NCBI GenBank assembly: GCA_015061315.1
Contig: SUWV01000011.1
Span: 1-64,000 of the forward strand
Source of the DNA: Lentimicrobiaceae bacterium
Lineage (GTDB): Bacteria; Bacteroidota; Bacteroidia; Bacteroidales; F082
DNA: 64,000 nucleotides
Reading direction: 5' to 3'
Below are positions 8,246 through 23,142 of the stretch, one piece after another. The notes beneath the pieces are model-generated. The model saw only the letters and a program-made list of their open reading frames with translations. It was not told the DNA's origin and made no database searches. The translations under genes and the position numbers were made by a program. The stretch's first letter is position 1, and each line of letters starts with the position of its first letter.

Positions 8246-9340
8246 TCAAATATTCAAATTATTATCAACAAACTCTTTCATTTCATTTTCTTTCTTCTCT
8301 GCACACTCAAACAACTTCCATTGAGCCTTAGTGCGGACGAGATTGTGCTCTGGATATTGTATTTTATAATAGGTGTCGCCATTGATATAATCTGCCAAGA
8401 ATCTAACAGTCTGCATATAAGGGAATAACTTTGCTGCGTATGGCAGATTTTCTCTTTCAACAGGAAGTAAGAACGATTTTGTTCCTTCCAAATAACCTTT
8501 GGTGAAAGCCTTAAATATCTCCATATTGAAATCAATATTGTCGAGATTCTTGTCGTCTTCAGCACCTGTATTAGCAGCAGAGCGTAAGAAATCGCCGAAG
8601 TCGGAGAAGATGAAACTCGGCATCACTGTATCTAAATCTATCACACATAACACATTACCATCTTTGTCGAAAAGCATGTTGTTGACTTTAGTATCGCAGT
8701 GACATATACGTTTTGGCAACTTACCTTCGCGATAAAGCTGCTCTCCAAGACACATTGCCTCAGCTCTTTTCTCAATCTCGTCAAGATAATATCTCACTTC
8801 CTTCACACGACCGACAGCGTCTTTTTCGACAGCCTCTTTCAATTGATTAAGACGTAACTCTATATTATGAAAACTCGGTATGGTCTCACCTAAATTCTCT
8901 TTTATATCAGAAATCATCGACTGAAACTCACCGAAAGCGAGACCTGCGGTATATGAATATTCTGGCGTGACAGCTTGGTAAGTATAAGAATCATTGATAA
9001 AGACCATCAGACGCCAATATTTCTCTCCGTCGAAATAGTAGTTCTTGCCCTCATTAGTCTTAATAAAATTTAACACTTTACGATCAATATCGGTTTCATT
9101 CTTCTCTATCAGTTTCATACGAATATGATTTGTCACTTTTTCGATATTATCCTGAAGCATATCAACATCCTGAAAGATAGCATTGTTGATACGTTGTAAC
9201 ACATATTGAGGATTATCTTGACCTTTCACATATACTTTATATGTGTCATTTATAAGACCTTCACCGAGAGGTTTAACATCATTGATGTCGTTATTGATAT
9301 TAAATTTTAATACAATGTCTCTTAAATTTTCCATATCCAT
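8246..9340 (-). CDS. N-acetylhexosamine 1-kinase-like sugar kinase
   Basis: A cytosolic kinase of the APH/choline-kinase fold. HCDTKVNNMLFD (214-225) is the catalytic loop with Asp216 as base, and VIDLDTVMP (233-241) the metal-binding segment. The TKxNN and DLDTVMP wording matches NahK/LnpB, which phosphorylates C1 of GalNAc or GlcNAc; that match is from memory of the family. PLGEGLINDTYKV near 24 is the nucleotide-binding strand-loop. It lies 66 bases upstream of the PNGase F-like gene and divergent from GH109, fitting use of amino sugars freed by those enzymes. A start at the second Met (9334) is also possible. Confidence 0.8.
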   Translation of the reverse strand: MDMENLRDIVLKFNINNDINDVKPLGEGLINDTYKVYVKGQDNPQYVLQRINNAIFQDVDMLQDNIEKVTNHIRMKLIEKNETDIDRKVLNFIKTNEGKNYYFDGEKYWRLMVFINDSYTYQAVTPEYSYTAGLAFGEFQSMISDIKENLGETIPSFHNIELRLNQLKEAVEKDAVGRVKEVRYYLDEIEKRAEAMCLGEQLYREGKLPKRICHCDTKVNNMLFDKDGNVLCVIDLDTVMPSFIFSDFGDFLRSAANTGAEDDKNLDNIDFNMEIFKAFTKGYLEGTKSFLLPVERENLPYAAKLFPYMQTVRFLADYINGDTYYKIQYPEHNLVRTKAQWKLFECAEKKENEMKEFVDNNLNI

Positions 9341-9430
9341 TTTTTTTGTAAAAATAAATAATTAAACAATACAACATGATACGAATAAAATTATTATTTT
9401 TACAAGCAAATAAATTATAACAAAATTGTC

Positions 9431-10843
9431 ATGAAAAAACATTTGCTTATCATCTTAACTATTGTGTTAAGTGTTTTTGTTTCAAGTTGTTCTCAGAATT
9501 GCAAGAAAGGTTCTGGTTATACTATTAAAGACAACACCATCGTCTTTGATGAACCAGAACGCATTGAAGGTCAGAAGAGTGTTTTGCAGCTTGCTGTTGA
9601 TCCAATTCCTGTTGTCAGAATAGGTTTTATAGGTTTAGGTATGAGAGGTTATAGTGCAGTTGCTCGTATTTCACATATTGAAGGCGTTGAGTTTAAGGCT
9701 TTGTGTGATTTAACGCAAGAACATGTGGACTTTGTAAACAAACATGTTATAGAGCCGAAGAAATTGCCTAAGTGTGCCGAATATGTAGGAGAAGATGAAT
9801 GGAAGAAGTTATGTGAGCGTGACGACATAGACCTTGTATATATATGTTCCGATTGGGCTACACACGTTCCGATGGCTGTCTATGCTATGCAACATGGTAA
9901 GCATGTAGCTATCGAGGTGCCAGCAGCGACAAGCGTTGAAGAATGTTGGCAACTTGTAGATGTGGCAGAACAGACACAACGTCACTGCATGATGCTTGAA
10001 AATTGCTGCTACGACTTCTTTGAACTGACTTGCCTCAACATGGCTCAACAAGGTCTCTTCGGCGAAGTGATACATGCTCAGGGTGCTTATATACATAACT
10101 TAGAAGACTATTGGACTCGTTATCATAACAATTGGCGTCTCGACTTTAATCAAAAACACGCTGGCGATGTATATCCTACTCATGGACTTGGACCAGTCTG
10201 TCAGGTCTTAAACATCCATCGCGGCGATAAAATGGATTATCTCGTATCAATGTCAACACCTTCTATTAATGGTTTAAAGATAGCCAAAGAACAAATGGGC
10301 GTCGATACTTTTGCTAACGGCGACATGACATCAACATTGATAAAGACGAACAAAGGAAAGACAATCTTAATTCAACATAACGTTTATACTCCACGTCCAT
10401 ACGACAGATTATATCAGCTTACAGGTACAGAAGGTTTTGCTAACAAATATCCTATCGAAGGATTTACTTTGAGGAATAAAAATGTCTCGTCAAACATCAT
10501 CAGAGATCATGAGAAGTTAGATGAACATAGCTTTGTTTCTAATGAAGTAAGAGACTCATTGATGATGGCTTATAAGCATCCTATCGCAAAAGACATCGAA
10601 GAAAAAGCTAAGCAAGTCGGTGGTCATGGCGGCATGGATTTCATCATGGATTATCGTCTGATTTACTGTCTGCAAAACGGACTTCCTTTAGACCAAGATG
10701 TTTATGACGCTGCTGAGTGGTCATGCCTCGGCGAATTGACAGCAGCTTCGATAGAGAACAACGGAATGCCTGTCAAGTTCCCAGACTTCACCCGCGGCGA
10801 ATGGAACAAGGTGAAAGGATATAAACACGCCGTTAAAAACTGA
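9431..10843 (+). CDS. GH109 alpha-N-acetylgalactosaminidase, lipoprotein
   Basis: GH109 enzymes remove terminal alpha-GalNAc (blood group A, mucin-type glycans) by an NAD-dependent oxidation-elimination mechanism. The Gfo/Idh/MocA Rossmann motif GFIGLGMRG is at 65-73. EVPAA (162-166), MMLENCCYD (187-195) and VYPTHGLGP (247-255) are the family's cofactor and active-site segments. A lipobox (VSSC, Cys20) predicts attachment to the outer membrane or periplasmic face. The 470 residues suit GH109. It is divergent from the NahK-like kinase. The 3' end runs into TCTGAAAAT-type repeats that hold its stop codon. Another MocA-type oxidoreductase activity cannot be excluded, but the motif set favours GH109. 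Confidence 0.88.
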   Translation: MKKHLLIILTIVLSVFVSSCSQNCKKGSGYTIKDNTIVFDEPERIEGQKSVLQLAVDPIPVVRIGFIGLGMRGYSAVARISHIEGVEFKALCDLTQEHVDFVNKHVIEPKKLPKCAEYVGEDEWKKLCERDDIDLVYICSDWATHVPMAVYAMQHGKHVAIEVPAATSVEECWQLVDVAEQTQRHCMMLENCCYDFFELTCLNMAQQGLFGEVIHAQGAYIHNLEDYWTRYHNNWRLDFNQKHAGDVYPTHGLGPVCQVLNIHRGDKMDYLVSMSTPSINGLKIAKEQMGVDTFANGDMTSTLIKTNKGKTILIQHNVYTPRPYDRLYQLTGTEGFANKYPIEGFTLRNKNVSSNIIRDHEKLDEHSFVSNEVRDSLMMAYKHPIAKDIEEKAKQVGGHGGMDFIMDYRLIYCLQNGLPLDQDVYDAAEWSCLGELTAASIENNGMPVKFPDFTRGEWNKVKGYKHAVKN

Positions 10844-10922
10844 GAATTTTTAAAATCTGAAAAATTGAAAACTTGATAACCTAAAAATAATTCTCAGATT
10901 TTCAGCTTCTCAGATTTTCAAG
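10840..10922 (+). repeat. TCTGAAAAT / ATTTTCAGA tandem repeats in both orientations
   Basis: The stop codon of the GH109 gene (AAAAACTGAG) starts a run of degenerate AATCTGAAAAATTGAAAAC units. It turns over into TTCTCAGATTTTCAG units, so the array is partly self-complementary and can fold as a hairpin. Confidence 0.75.
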
Positions 10923-10955
10923 TTTAAATAAATTAACCTTATAAAAAATAACACT

Positions 10956-11504
10956 ATGAATAAAAAATTTGCATGTCCTATTTGCGGTTATGTTCATGAA
11001 GGTGAAACCGCTCCAGAAATTTGTCCACAATGTAAACAAAAAGTTCAATGGAACGTCCTTGAAGAAGGTGCTGCTTTGAACTTCGTGACAGAACACGTTG
11101 TAGGTATAGCCAAAGGTACTGGTGACGATATGATTAAAGACCTCAACGCTCACTTCATGGGTGAGGCTACAGAAGTCGGAATGTATTTGGCGATGAGCCG
11201 TCAAGCTGACCGCGAAGGCTATCCAGAAATCGCTGAGGCTTTCAAACGCTATGCTTGGGAAGAAGCAGAACACTGCGCTAAATTTGCTGAGTTGTTAGGC
11301 GACGTGGTTTGGGATACTAAGACAAACTTAGAGAAACGTATGCAAGCTGAGTGTGGCGCTTGTGAAGACAAGATGCGCATAGCTCGTATCGCTAAGGAAC
11401 GTAACCTTGACGCTATCCACGACACAGTTCACGAAATGGCAAAAGACGAAGCTCGCCACGGCAAAGGCTTCGAAGGTTTGTTTAACAGATACTTCAAGAA
11501 GTAA
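10956..11504 (+). CDS. Reverse rubrerythrin (NADH peroxidase type)
   Basis: A cytosolic di-iron peroxidase that removes hydrogen peroxide in anaerobes. The rubredoxin-like Cys4 iron site is at the N-terminus (CPICGY at 7-12, CPQCKQ near 26), the order seen in reverse rubrerythrins. A ferritin-like four-helix domain follows, with Glu/His ligand motifs [27 protein letters not shown] and [11 protein letters not shown]. The 182-residue length is normal. It follows the GH109 gene at 112 bases and ends at a strong terminator. No stress-regulator site is apparent. Confidence 0.94.
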   Translation: MNKKFACPICGYVHEGETAPEICPQCKQKVQWNVLEEGAALNFVTEHVVGIAKGTGDDMIKDLNAHFMGEATEVGMYLAMSRQADREGYPEIAEAFKRYAWEEAEHCAKFAELLGDVVWDTKTNLEKRMQAECGACEDKMRIARIAKERNLDAIHDTVHEMAKDEARHGKGFEGLFNRYFKK

Positions 11505-11586
11505 TTAAGAATGAAGAATGAAGAATGAAGAATTGACAATGTACAATTGACAATTAAAAAAGCGACTCAAAACTGAGTCGCTTTTC
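11503..11586 (+). terminator. AGAATGA repeat and bidirectional terminator
   Basis: After the rubrerythrin stop come four AGAATGA-type units and short ACAATTGACAATT copies. Then AGCGACTCA (11561-11569) and TGAGTCGCT (11574-11582) form a 9-bp stem with A and T runs on either side. It can end both rubrerythrin (+) and the GH2 gene (-). Confidence 0.9.
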
Positions 11587-11588
11587 TT

Positions 11589-15548
<3,960 letters not shown>

Positions 15549-15576
15549 TTATAGTTAAAGTGAAAATAAAACATTG

Positions 15577-15584
15577 CGAAGATA
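15577..15584 (-). promoter_or_regulatory. Possible -7 box for the GH2 gene
   Basis: Minus-strand TATCTTCG differs from TAnnTTTG at one base and lies 56 bases before the chosen start codon. Confidence 0.3.
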
Positions 15585-15663
15585 ATAATTTTTTCGCTGA
15601 AATCGAAATTAATTAATCACATAATTATGATATTTGAAAGCATATATTTCTGAATAAAATTAT

Positions 15664-15671
15664 TATCTTTG
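15664..15671 (+). promoter_or_regulatory. -7 promoter box for the small lipoprotein and ligA
   Basis: TATCTTTG fits TAnnTTTG, 19 bases before the lipoprotein ATG. ligA follows within 2 bases of that gene and probably shares this promoter. Confidence 0.6.
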
Positions 15672-15690
15672 CGCTTCAACTTATGTCATT

Positions 15691-18122
<2,432 letters not shown>

Positions 18123-18129
18123 AATCCTC

Positions 18130-18202
18130 ATCACATCATGTGATAAAAACAAAACAAAAATACCACAAATTAGTGATGTCGTAATCTTCTAATCTGTGGT
18201 AT
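18130..18202. promoter_or_regulatory. Palindromes with outward-facing -7 boxes
   Basis: ATCACATCATGTGAT (18130-18144) is a perfect odd palindrome resembling a dimeric operator. ATACCACAAATTAG (18160-18173) and CTAATCTGTGGTAT (18189-18202) are inverted with one mismatch. The outer ends of this pair create TAnnTTTG boxes on both strands: CAAAAATA at 18155-18162 (minus-strand TATTTTTG) and TATCTTTG at 18200-18207. On the minus strand it can also act as a terminator after the GH20 gene. Confidence 0.5.
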
Positions 18203-18207
18203 CTTTG
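18200..18207 (+). promoter_or_regulatory. -7 promoter box for a candidate small RNA
   Basis: TATCTTTG followed by CATTGTC, a full consensus -7 region with no protein-coding gene downstream on the plus strand before 18328. Confidence 0.5.
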
Positions 18208-18211
18208 CATT

Positions 18212-18328
18212 GTCTAAAAGATAATGAAGTCCTCCCTTTGCTTCATTATGCCATAAGTACCTTTAATGGTTTAATGTTTAATGAATTATATTACGTAGAG
18301 ACGCCACTGCGTGACGTCTCTACTTTTT
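18212..18328 (+). ncRNA. Candidate small RNA with C-rich hairpin loop
   Basis: Seen directly: a consensus -7 box 5 bases upstream, a hairpin ATAATGAAG (18221-18229) / CTTCATTAT (18241-18249) with loop TCCTCCCTTTG, and a terminator-like hairpin GTAGAGACG (18295-18303) / CGTCTCTAC (18315-18323) followed by five T. The loop contains UCCUCC, complementary to a Shine-Dalgarno GGAGGA. The 3' hairpin belongs to a repeat family also found near 2.3 and 56.2 kb, so it may be a repeat rather than part of the RNA. It overlaps the GH20 stop on the other strand. No Rfam family recognised. Confidence 0.4.
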
Positions 18329-20603
18329 ATTCGATACGCAGATCTTGCAAGATAGCATATTCACATTCGCCAATTCCTGTCACTACTATTTTCACTGCCT
18401 TGACAGCTTTCTCTGGCTGACATTCTGCATAGTAGCCGTTGAAATAATCATAGACGAAAGCATCACCATCGATAAAGTTCTCTCCGTCGTAAGAATATTG
18501 CAACTTAGCATTAGGAAGTCCAACAATAGCCAACCCATAATGTCCGGTGCCAACCAATATGTTCTTGCATTCGACGGGATTTTCGAAAGTGTATAGGAAA
18601 TAATCGCCGGACTCGACAGGACGCGCGGTGTTGCAATAAGTGTTCAAGTCATAATCAACCAAAACGTTAATATCCTGTTCCATAGGGACGTTAGATGTTA
18701 TCGTTGTCGTTGGCTTTTGATAATTATATAAGTCTATGTTCTGAGCGCCTCTTGCAATACTTGGACGTTCTTTATAGAATGTCGCGAAACGATAATTCTC
18801 TGGATTGTCGGTGACGATAGCTTCTTTATATTCTTTAGAATCTAATGTAGGTGTCGATTTGTCGTCGGTATAACGAATCGTGAGGAAGTCGTAGTCTTTG
18901 TCAGCGATGAGTTTGCCTTCTTCGTATTTCACTGTCGGCGGCGCTACTCTAAACTCTATATCCATCTGATATAACTTCTCAAGATGATTGTCGAACAATC
19001 TTTTCTTAAAATAATTTAAGTCGCGAGCTTCGTAAGCCGACCAGCCTATTTCTGAAAGTGCCAATACTTTTGGGAAGAGCTGATAATGAGCGTAGCCTGG
19101 CACTATGCCACATTCAGTCCAGAGTCCGCCTTGAGGTCCGAGCACGAGTTGTTCTTCTTCGTCTGTCAGCTCAAAATGACCTATAGGGTCGAAGGCATAT
19201 ACTGTATCTAAAGGAATTATAGCTGCCCATTTAAGTCCGCGTTCGTCAGGCGATTGTTTCATGTCGAAGTACATATATTGCGACACTTGCATCACTGTAG
19301 GTTGTCCTGCCTTGACAGATTTTATTCCTCTCTCAGAGTTTTGCCATACGTAAGGAATGGAAGTAGGTAACAAGTCGCCGCCATCGAGAATCTCGTCCCA
19401 GCCTGCCATCGTTTTACCATGTTTAGCCAAAATCTTCTCCACTCTTCTCACGAAATGATTTTGAAGCTCTACGAGTTCTTTCATGTCTTTTTCTTTCATA
19501 AGGTTCTGACATACATCGCAGTCACGCCATGAGTTCATATTGACTTCGTCGGCGCCGATATGATATATCTTACTTGGGAAGAGTGTTGTCATCTCGCTTA
19601 TGATATTTTCGAGCATCTCGTAATTTTCTTCACGACCGACGCACCACACGTTATTAGACTCGCCTTGAACGCTGAGATGCTTTGAGTCGATGTCGCAGAC
19701 TATTTCAGGATAAGTCACCGCGACAGCCTTGCTATGACCTGGCAAATCTATTTCAGGAATTATATTGATGTTTCTTTCGGCAGCATATTTGACAATATCT
19801 TTTATTTCTTCTTGTGTATAGAAACCGCCATAACGCTCGTTGCCCGAACCGTATGCAGGCATGAGAAGTTCGTCAGCTCCGCGCCATGCACCGAGTTCTG
19901 TAAGTTTAGGATATTGTTTTATCTCTATTCTCCAACCTTGGTCATCGGCGAGATGCCAGTGTAAGTTGTTGATTTTATAATGAGCCAAGGCATTCAAGAG
20001 ATGCTTGATGAAATCCACATCGAAGAAGGTACGTGAGCAATCCAACATCAAGCCTCTGTATTTGAAACGCGGACTGTCGTTGATGTTCATTGTTGGAATA
20101 TCGACGCCTGCAATCTTAGTCGCGTCTTTAGAATAGATGTCGTTAGGCATCATCTGAATGAGAGTCTGGATGCCGTAGAAAATACCAGCAGCGTCCAAAG
20201 CGTAGATGTCGATATTGTCGAGACTTACGTTTAAAACGTAGGCTTCATTGTCGTTGGCGAGACCTAATTCCTCGCATTTGGAAGCATCGACGATGTTGAG
20301 GTTGATGGTGTTTAATTTCTTACTTTCAGACATACGTCCGTATGCCTCTACGTGAATTTTCAGGTCTTTCTTAAAGATGTTTTTCAGATATGACTGAAGG
20401 AATTCCGCATTGAATTGATTGGCGTCATTGTCATAAACGATGACTGTCTTGTCGTTAAGGATAAAAGCATTTTCGATAGGATTGACGATCATTGTCTGTG
20501 GAACAGGCACGATGTCGAGCTTTGCTTTTGCTATTTCTATCTGTTGCTTTGCACAAGATGAAAGCAAAACCGCGATTGATGTTAGTAATAATAATTTTTT
20601 CAT
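18327..20603 (-). CDS. GH20 beta-N-acetylhexosaminidase, lipoprotein
   Basis: It removes terminal beta-GlcNAc or beta-GalNAc by substrate-assisted catalysis. HIGADEVNMNSW holds the catalytic Asp-Glu pair (about residues 351-352). The GH20b-like N-domain precedes it. NINNLHWHLADDQGWRIEIK and GGFYTQEEIKDIVKYA are barrel signatures. A lipobox (VLLSSC, Cys17) predicts surface or periplasmic anchoring. The C-terminal 130 residues form a discoidin-like module (FENPVECKNILVGTGHYG). The gene follows GH95 at 52 bases, an interval made of TTTTCAGA repeats, so the two are likely one transcript. Confidence 0.95.
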   Translation of the reverse strand: MKKLLLLTSIAVLLSSCAKQQIEIAKAKLDIVPVPQTMIVNPIENAFILNDKTVIVYDNDANQFNAEFLQSYLKNIFKKDLKIHVEAYGRMSESKKLNTINLNIVDASKCEELGLANDNEAYVLNVSLDNIDIYALDAAGIFYGIQTLIQMMPNDIYSKDATKIAGVDIPTMNINDSPRFKYRGLMLDCSRTFFDVDFIKHLLNALAHYKINNLHWHLADDQGWRIEIKQYPKLTELGAWRGADELLMPAYGSGNERYGGFYTQEEIKDIVKYAAERNINIIPEIDLPGHSKAVAVTYPEIVCDIDSKHLSVQGESNNVWCVGREENYEMLENIISEMTTLFPSKIYHIGADEVNMNSWRDCDVCQNLMKEKDMKELVELQNHFVRRVEKILAKHGKTMAGWDEILDGGDLLPTSIPYVWQNSERGIKSVKAGQPTVMQVSQYMYFDMKQSPDERGLKWAAIIPLDTVYAFDPIGHFELTDEEEQLVLGPQGGLWTECGIVPGYAHYQLFPKVLALSEIGWSAYEARDLNYFKKRLFDNHLEKLYQMDIEFRVAPPTVKYEEGKLIADKDYDFLTIRYTDDKSTPTLDSKEYKEAIVTDNPENYRFATFYKERPSIARGAQNIDLYNYQKPTTTITSNVPMEQDINVLVDYDLNTYCNTARPVESGDYFLYTFENPVECKNILVGTGHYGLAIVGLPNAKLQYSYDGENFIDGDAFVYDYFNGYYAECQPEKAVKAVKIVVTGIGECEYAILQDLRIE

Positions 20604-20611
20604 GGTTGTAT

Positions 20612-20665
20612 TTTTTCAAATTTTCAATTTTTCAGATTTTCAGATTCTCAAATTTTCAGATTTTA
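20612..20665 (+). repeat. ATTTTCAGA tandem repeat
   Basis: Units TTTTCAAAT, TTTTCAATT, TTTTCAGAT and TCTCAAAT fill the gap between the GH95 and GH20 genes. They extend into the GH95 3' end, whose stop (ATCTGAAAA on the minus strand) is inside the repeat. Confidence 0.85.
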
Positions 20666-23064
20666 ACCACCTTCTTCCCATTCTTCATCAGCTTTATTTC
20701 TTTAAAACTTCCATCTGGCATTAATATTTTATATGTGCCGCCGTTTTTAGATTTAATCTTGATTTTAGTAATTTCGCCATCTTCCCAATTACAATCTACG
20801 ACAGCTCCATTCTCGGCGCAGAGGCCTTTGAAATGTCCGTCTTTCCATGTTTGAGGTAATGCTGGCAATAATTCTATAAAACCATCATGCGATTGAATAA
20901 GCATCTCTGCGATGCCAGCTGTGCCGCCGAAGTTACCGTCGATTTGGAATGGCGGATGAGCACAGAAGAGGTTGGGATAAGTACCCGCTCCTACTCTATC
21001 TCCGACCATCGCCGGTGTGAGAAGATTTTTGATGAGTCGGTACGCACGCTCGCCATCATGCAATCTTGCCCAGAAATTAATCTTCCAGGCTCGCGACCAG
21101 CCTGTACCTTCATCGCCGCGACGCTCCAAACTCATCTTACATGCCTCATAAAACTCTGGCGTCTTGGTCTTCGTTATCATTCGTCCTGGATGCAAGCCGA
21201 AGAGATGCGACACATGACGATGATGAATCTCAGGCTCTTCATAATCTACAAGCCATTCCTGAAGATAGCCTTCCTCGCTGATCTGCATAGGCGGAAATCT
21301 CTTTAAGTTATTTCTCAAAGTGTCGGCGAAATCTTTATCGATGTTTAATATTTCAGTTGCGGCTATCACATTCTCATATAACTCGCTTATGATTTGAATA
21401 TCCATCGTCGGTCCCATGCAGACGCTGGCTATCCTTCCGTCAGGGAGATAGAAAGAGTTCTCTGGCGATGATGTAGGTGCAGTGACAAGCCACGAATGCG
21501 AGTTCTCTTCAATCATGACAGAGTTAAAAAATTGAGCCGCGCCTTTTAAAGTCGGATATATCTCTTTAAGATATTCGATGTCATCATTATAAAGGTAATG
21601 CTGGTAGAGATGCTGACAGAGCCACGCGCCGCCGGTGTTAGTAGCGCCCCACGAAGGATGCTCGCCAGGTGCGGTGAAGCCCCATAAGTTACATATAGAA
21701 TGAGCAGTCCAGCCATCGGCGCCATAGAAATCTTTAGCTGTCTTCTCTCCCGACTCCACTATTCCTTTGGTAAATTCGATGAGTGGCTTATGCAATTCAG
21801 GAAGGTTGCAGACCTCAGCGAGCCAGTGGTTCATCTGCACATTAATATTAAGGTGATAGTCGCCGTTCCAAGGTGTTTGAATAGTGTTTGCCCAAAGACC
21901 TTGTAAGTTGGGCGGCAATAAATTCTCACGTGTCGAAGAGATGAAAAGATAACGTCCGTAATGGAAATAAAGAGCAGTCAACTGTGGGTCGTCTTCCTCC
22001 TGAAAAGCATAAAGCCTGTCGTCGATAGAATGGTTGTCGGTGATGCCTTCACCTAAATCGAGTTCCACTCTGTTGAAAAGCTCCTGATACGATTCGATGT
22101 GTTTTCTCTTTAAATATTTATAAGAATGTGATTTAGCGTCATTCATCAAGCTGTCGACGAAAGCAAGGTAATTTTCGTTTTTATAATTCGTTGAAGAAGA
22201 GAATATCAAAGTAAGCTTGTCGGCATCTCTTACTATGATTTTGTTGTTGTTGAAATCGACATTTCCACCTTTGTTATCGACGGTTAGTTTCGAGAGATAT
22301 TTCATTCCTTCATCGCCATTGCTGCCGTCTTTAAGCTGACCGAACATCACTATAGCCTTGTCCTCTGTTCTGTATTCTACGCGTTCTTGTCTTTCTAATT
22401 CAATATCGACAGAAATCATTTTTGATTTATCTGCATCGAGATGAATTACCGCAACATCGGCATCGCGTGACACGAAATATTCACGACGATATTTTGCCTC
22501 ATCGGTTTCAAATTCTGTCGTGACAAGCGCATTATTTAAATCCAACTTACGTATATAACTTCCATCATTAATTTTAAAATCATCATCGAAGTGATATTCT
22601 ATTTTTATATTGCCTAAGGTCTGGAAACAACCGAAGTTCGACAGAGCTCCGTTGCCATAATTGGAGCCTTTGTTAGAACAAGTGAAGGTTTTGTATACTA
22701 ACTCTTGAGCCTCGTAATTCTTATCTTCGAGAAGTAATTGCTGTATCTCAGGCAGAGCTTCTTTAGCTTTAGGATTAGAGTAATCGGCGACTTTCCCCGA
22801 CCAGAGAGTGATGTCGTTGAGCACGATAGTTTCATTATTAATGTTACCATCGGGCATGATTCCGAGCCTGCCGTTACCGAGTGGCAGCGTCTCTTCCCAA
22901 CATTGAGCTGGTTCTTCAAAGTAGAAAGACAATTCGTTTTTATCTGTCTTGTCTATTTTTAAAAGTATGATACATAAGGCTATCGTCAAACACTTATATG
23001 TAAAACTTATCTTATTCCATTTACAGATAAGCGCTAAAATTATGATAAAAAGAATTACTTTCAT
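20656..23064 (-). CDS. GH95 alpha-L-fucosidase
   Basis: GH95 enzymes cleave alpha-1,2-linked fucose (H antigen, milk and mucin glycans) with inversion. The N-domain opens EETLPLGNGRLGIMPDG. The (alpha/alpha)6 barrel shows PSWGATNTGGAWLCQHLYQH (Asn residues that activate water), EPEIHHRHVSHLFGLHPG with the likely catalytic Glu, TGWSRAWKINFWARL and HPPFQIDGNFGGTAGIAEM with the conserved Asp. The 802 residues are normal. The N-terminus is odd: two hydrophobic stretches (MKVILFIIILALI and CLTIALCIILL) with no standard signal or lipobox, so anchoring or a wrong start is possible. It is divergent from the NagB-like gene and first in an operon with GH20. Confidence 0.94.
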   Translation of the reverse strand: MKVILFIIILALICKWNKISFTYKCLTIALCIILLKIDKTDKNELSFYFEEPAQCWEETLPLGNGRLGIMPDGNINNETIVLNDITLWSGKVADYSNPKAKEALPEIQQLLLEDKNYEAQELVYKTFTCSNKGSNYGNGALSNFGCFQTLGNIKIEYHFDDDFKINDGSYIRKLDLNNALVTTEFETDEAKYRREYFVSRDADVAVIHLDADKSKMISVDIELERQERVEYRTEDKAIVMFGQLKDGSNGDEGMKYLSKLTVDNKGGNVDFNNNKIIVRDADKLTLIFSSSTNYKNENYLAFVDSLMNDAKSHSYKYLKRKHIESYQELFNRVELDLGEGITDNHSIDDRLYAFQEEDDPQLTALYFHYGRYLFISSTRENLLPPNLQGLWANTIQTPWNGDYHLNINVQMNHWLAEVCNLPELHKPLIEFTKGIVESGEKTAKDFYGADGWTAHSICNLWGFTAPGEHPSWGATNTGGAWLCQHLYQHYLYNDDIEYLKEIYPTLKGAAQFFNSVMIEENSHSWLVTAPTSSPENSFYLPDGRIASVCMGPTMDIQIISELYENVIAATEILNIDKDFADTLRNNLKRFPPMQISEEGYLQEWLVDYEEPEIHHRHVSHLFGLHPGRMITKTKTPEFYEACKMSLERRGDEGTGWSRAWKINFWARLHDGERAYRLIKNLLTPAMVGDRVGAGTYPNLFCAHPPFQIDGNFGGTAGIAEMLIQSHDGFIELLPALPQTWKDGHFKGLCAENGAVVDCNWEDGEITKIKIKSKNGGTYKILMPDGSFKEIKLMKNGKKVVKI

Positions 23065-23081
23065 TTTATTACTTTTTTCTT

Positions 23082-23089
23082 CAAAAATA
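23082..23089 (-). promoter_or_regulatory. -7 promoter box for GH95-GH20
   Basis: Minus-strand TATTTTTG, 18 bases before the GH95 start codon. Confidence 0.5.
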
Positions 23090-23102
23090 TAACTTTTTTC
23101 TT

Positions 23103-23110
23103 TACCTTTG
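23103..23110 (+). promoter_or_regulatory. -7 promoter box for the NagB-like fusion gene
   Basis: TACCTTTG, 33 bases before the ATG. It lies back to back with the GH95 promoter, 13 bases away, so one regulator could control both. Confidence 0.55.
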
Positions 23111-23142
23111 TAGGATAAATCACGATTTTAATATTACTAAAT

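Noticed and set aside
18160-18202. Invertible promoter (inverton)
   Set aside because: The arms are inverted repeats, but only 15 bases lie between them and the -7 boxes overlap the arms, too small for known site-specific inversion. No recombinase gene is near.
18196-18420. 74-residue plus-strand ORF across the small-RNA candidate
   Set aside because: It runs into the GH20 gene on the opposite strand and its first codons are the promoter and hairpin; no coding signature.
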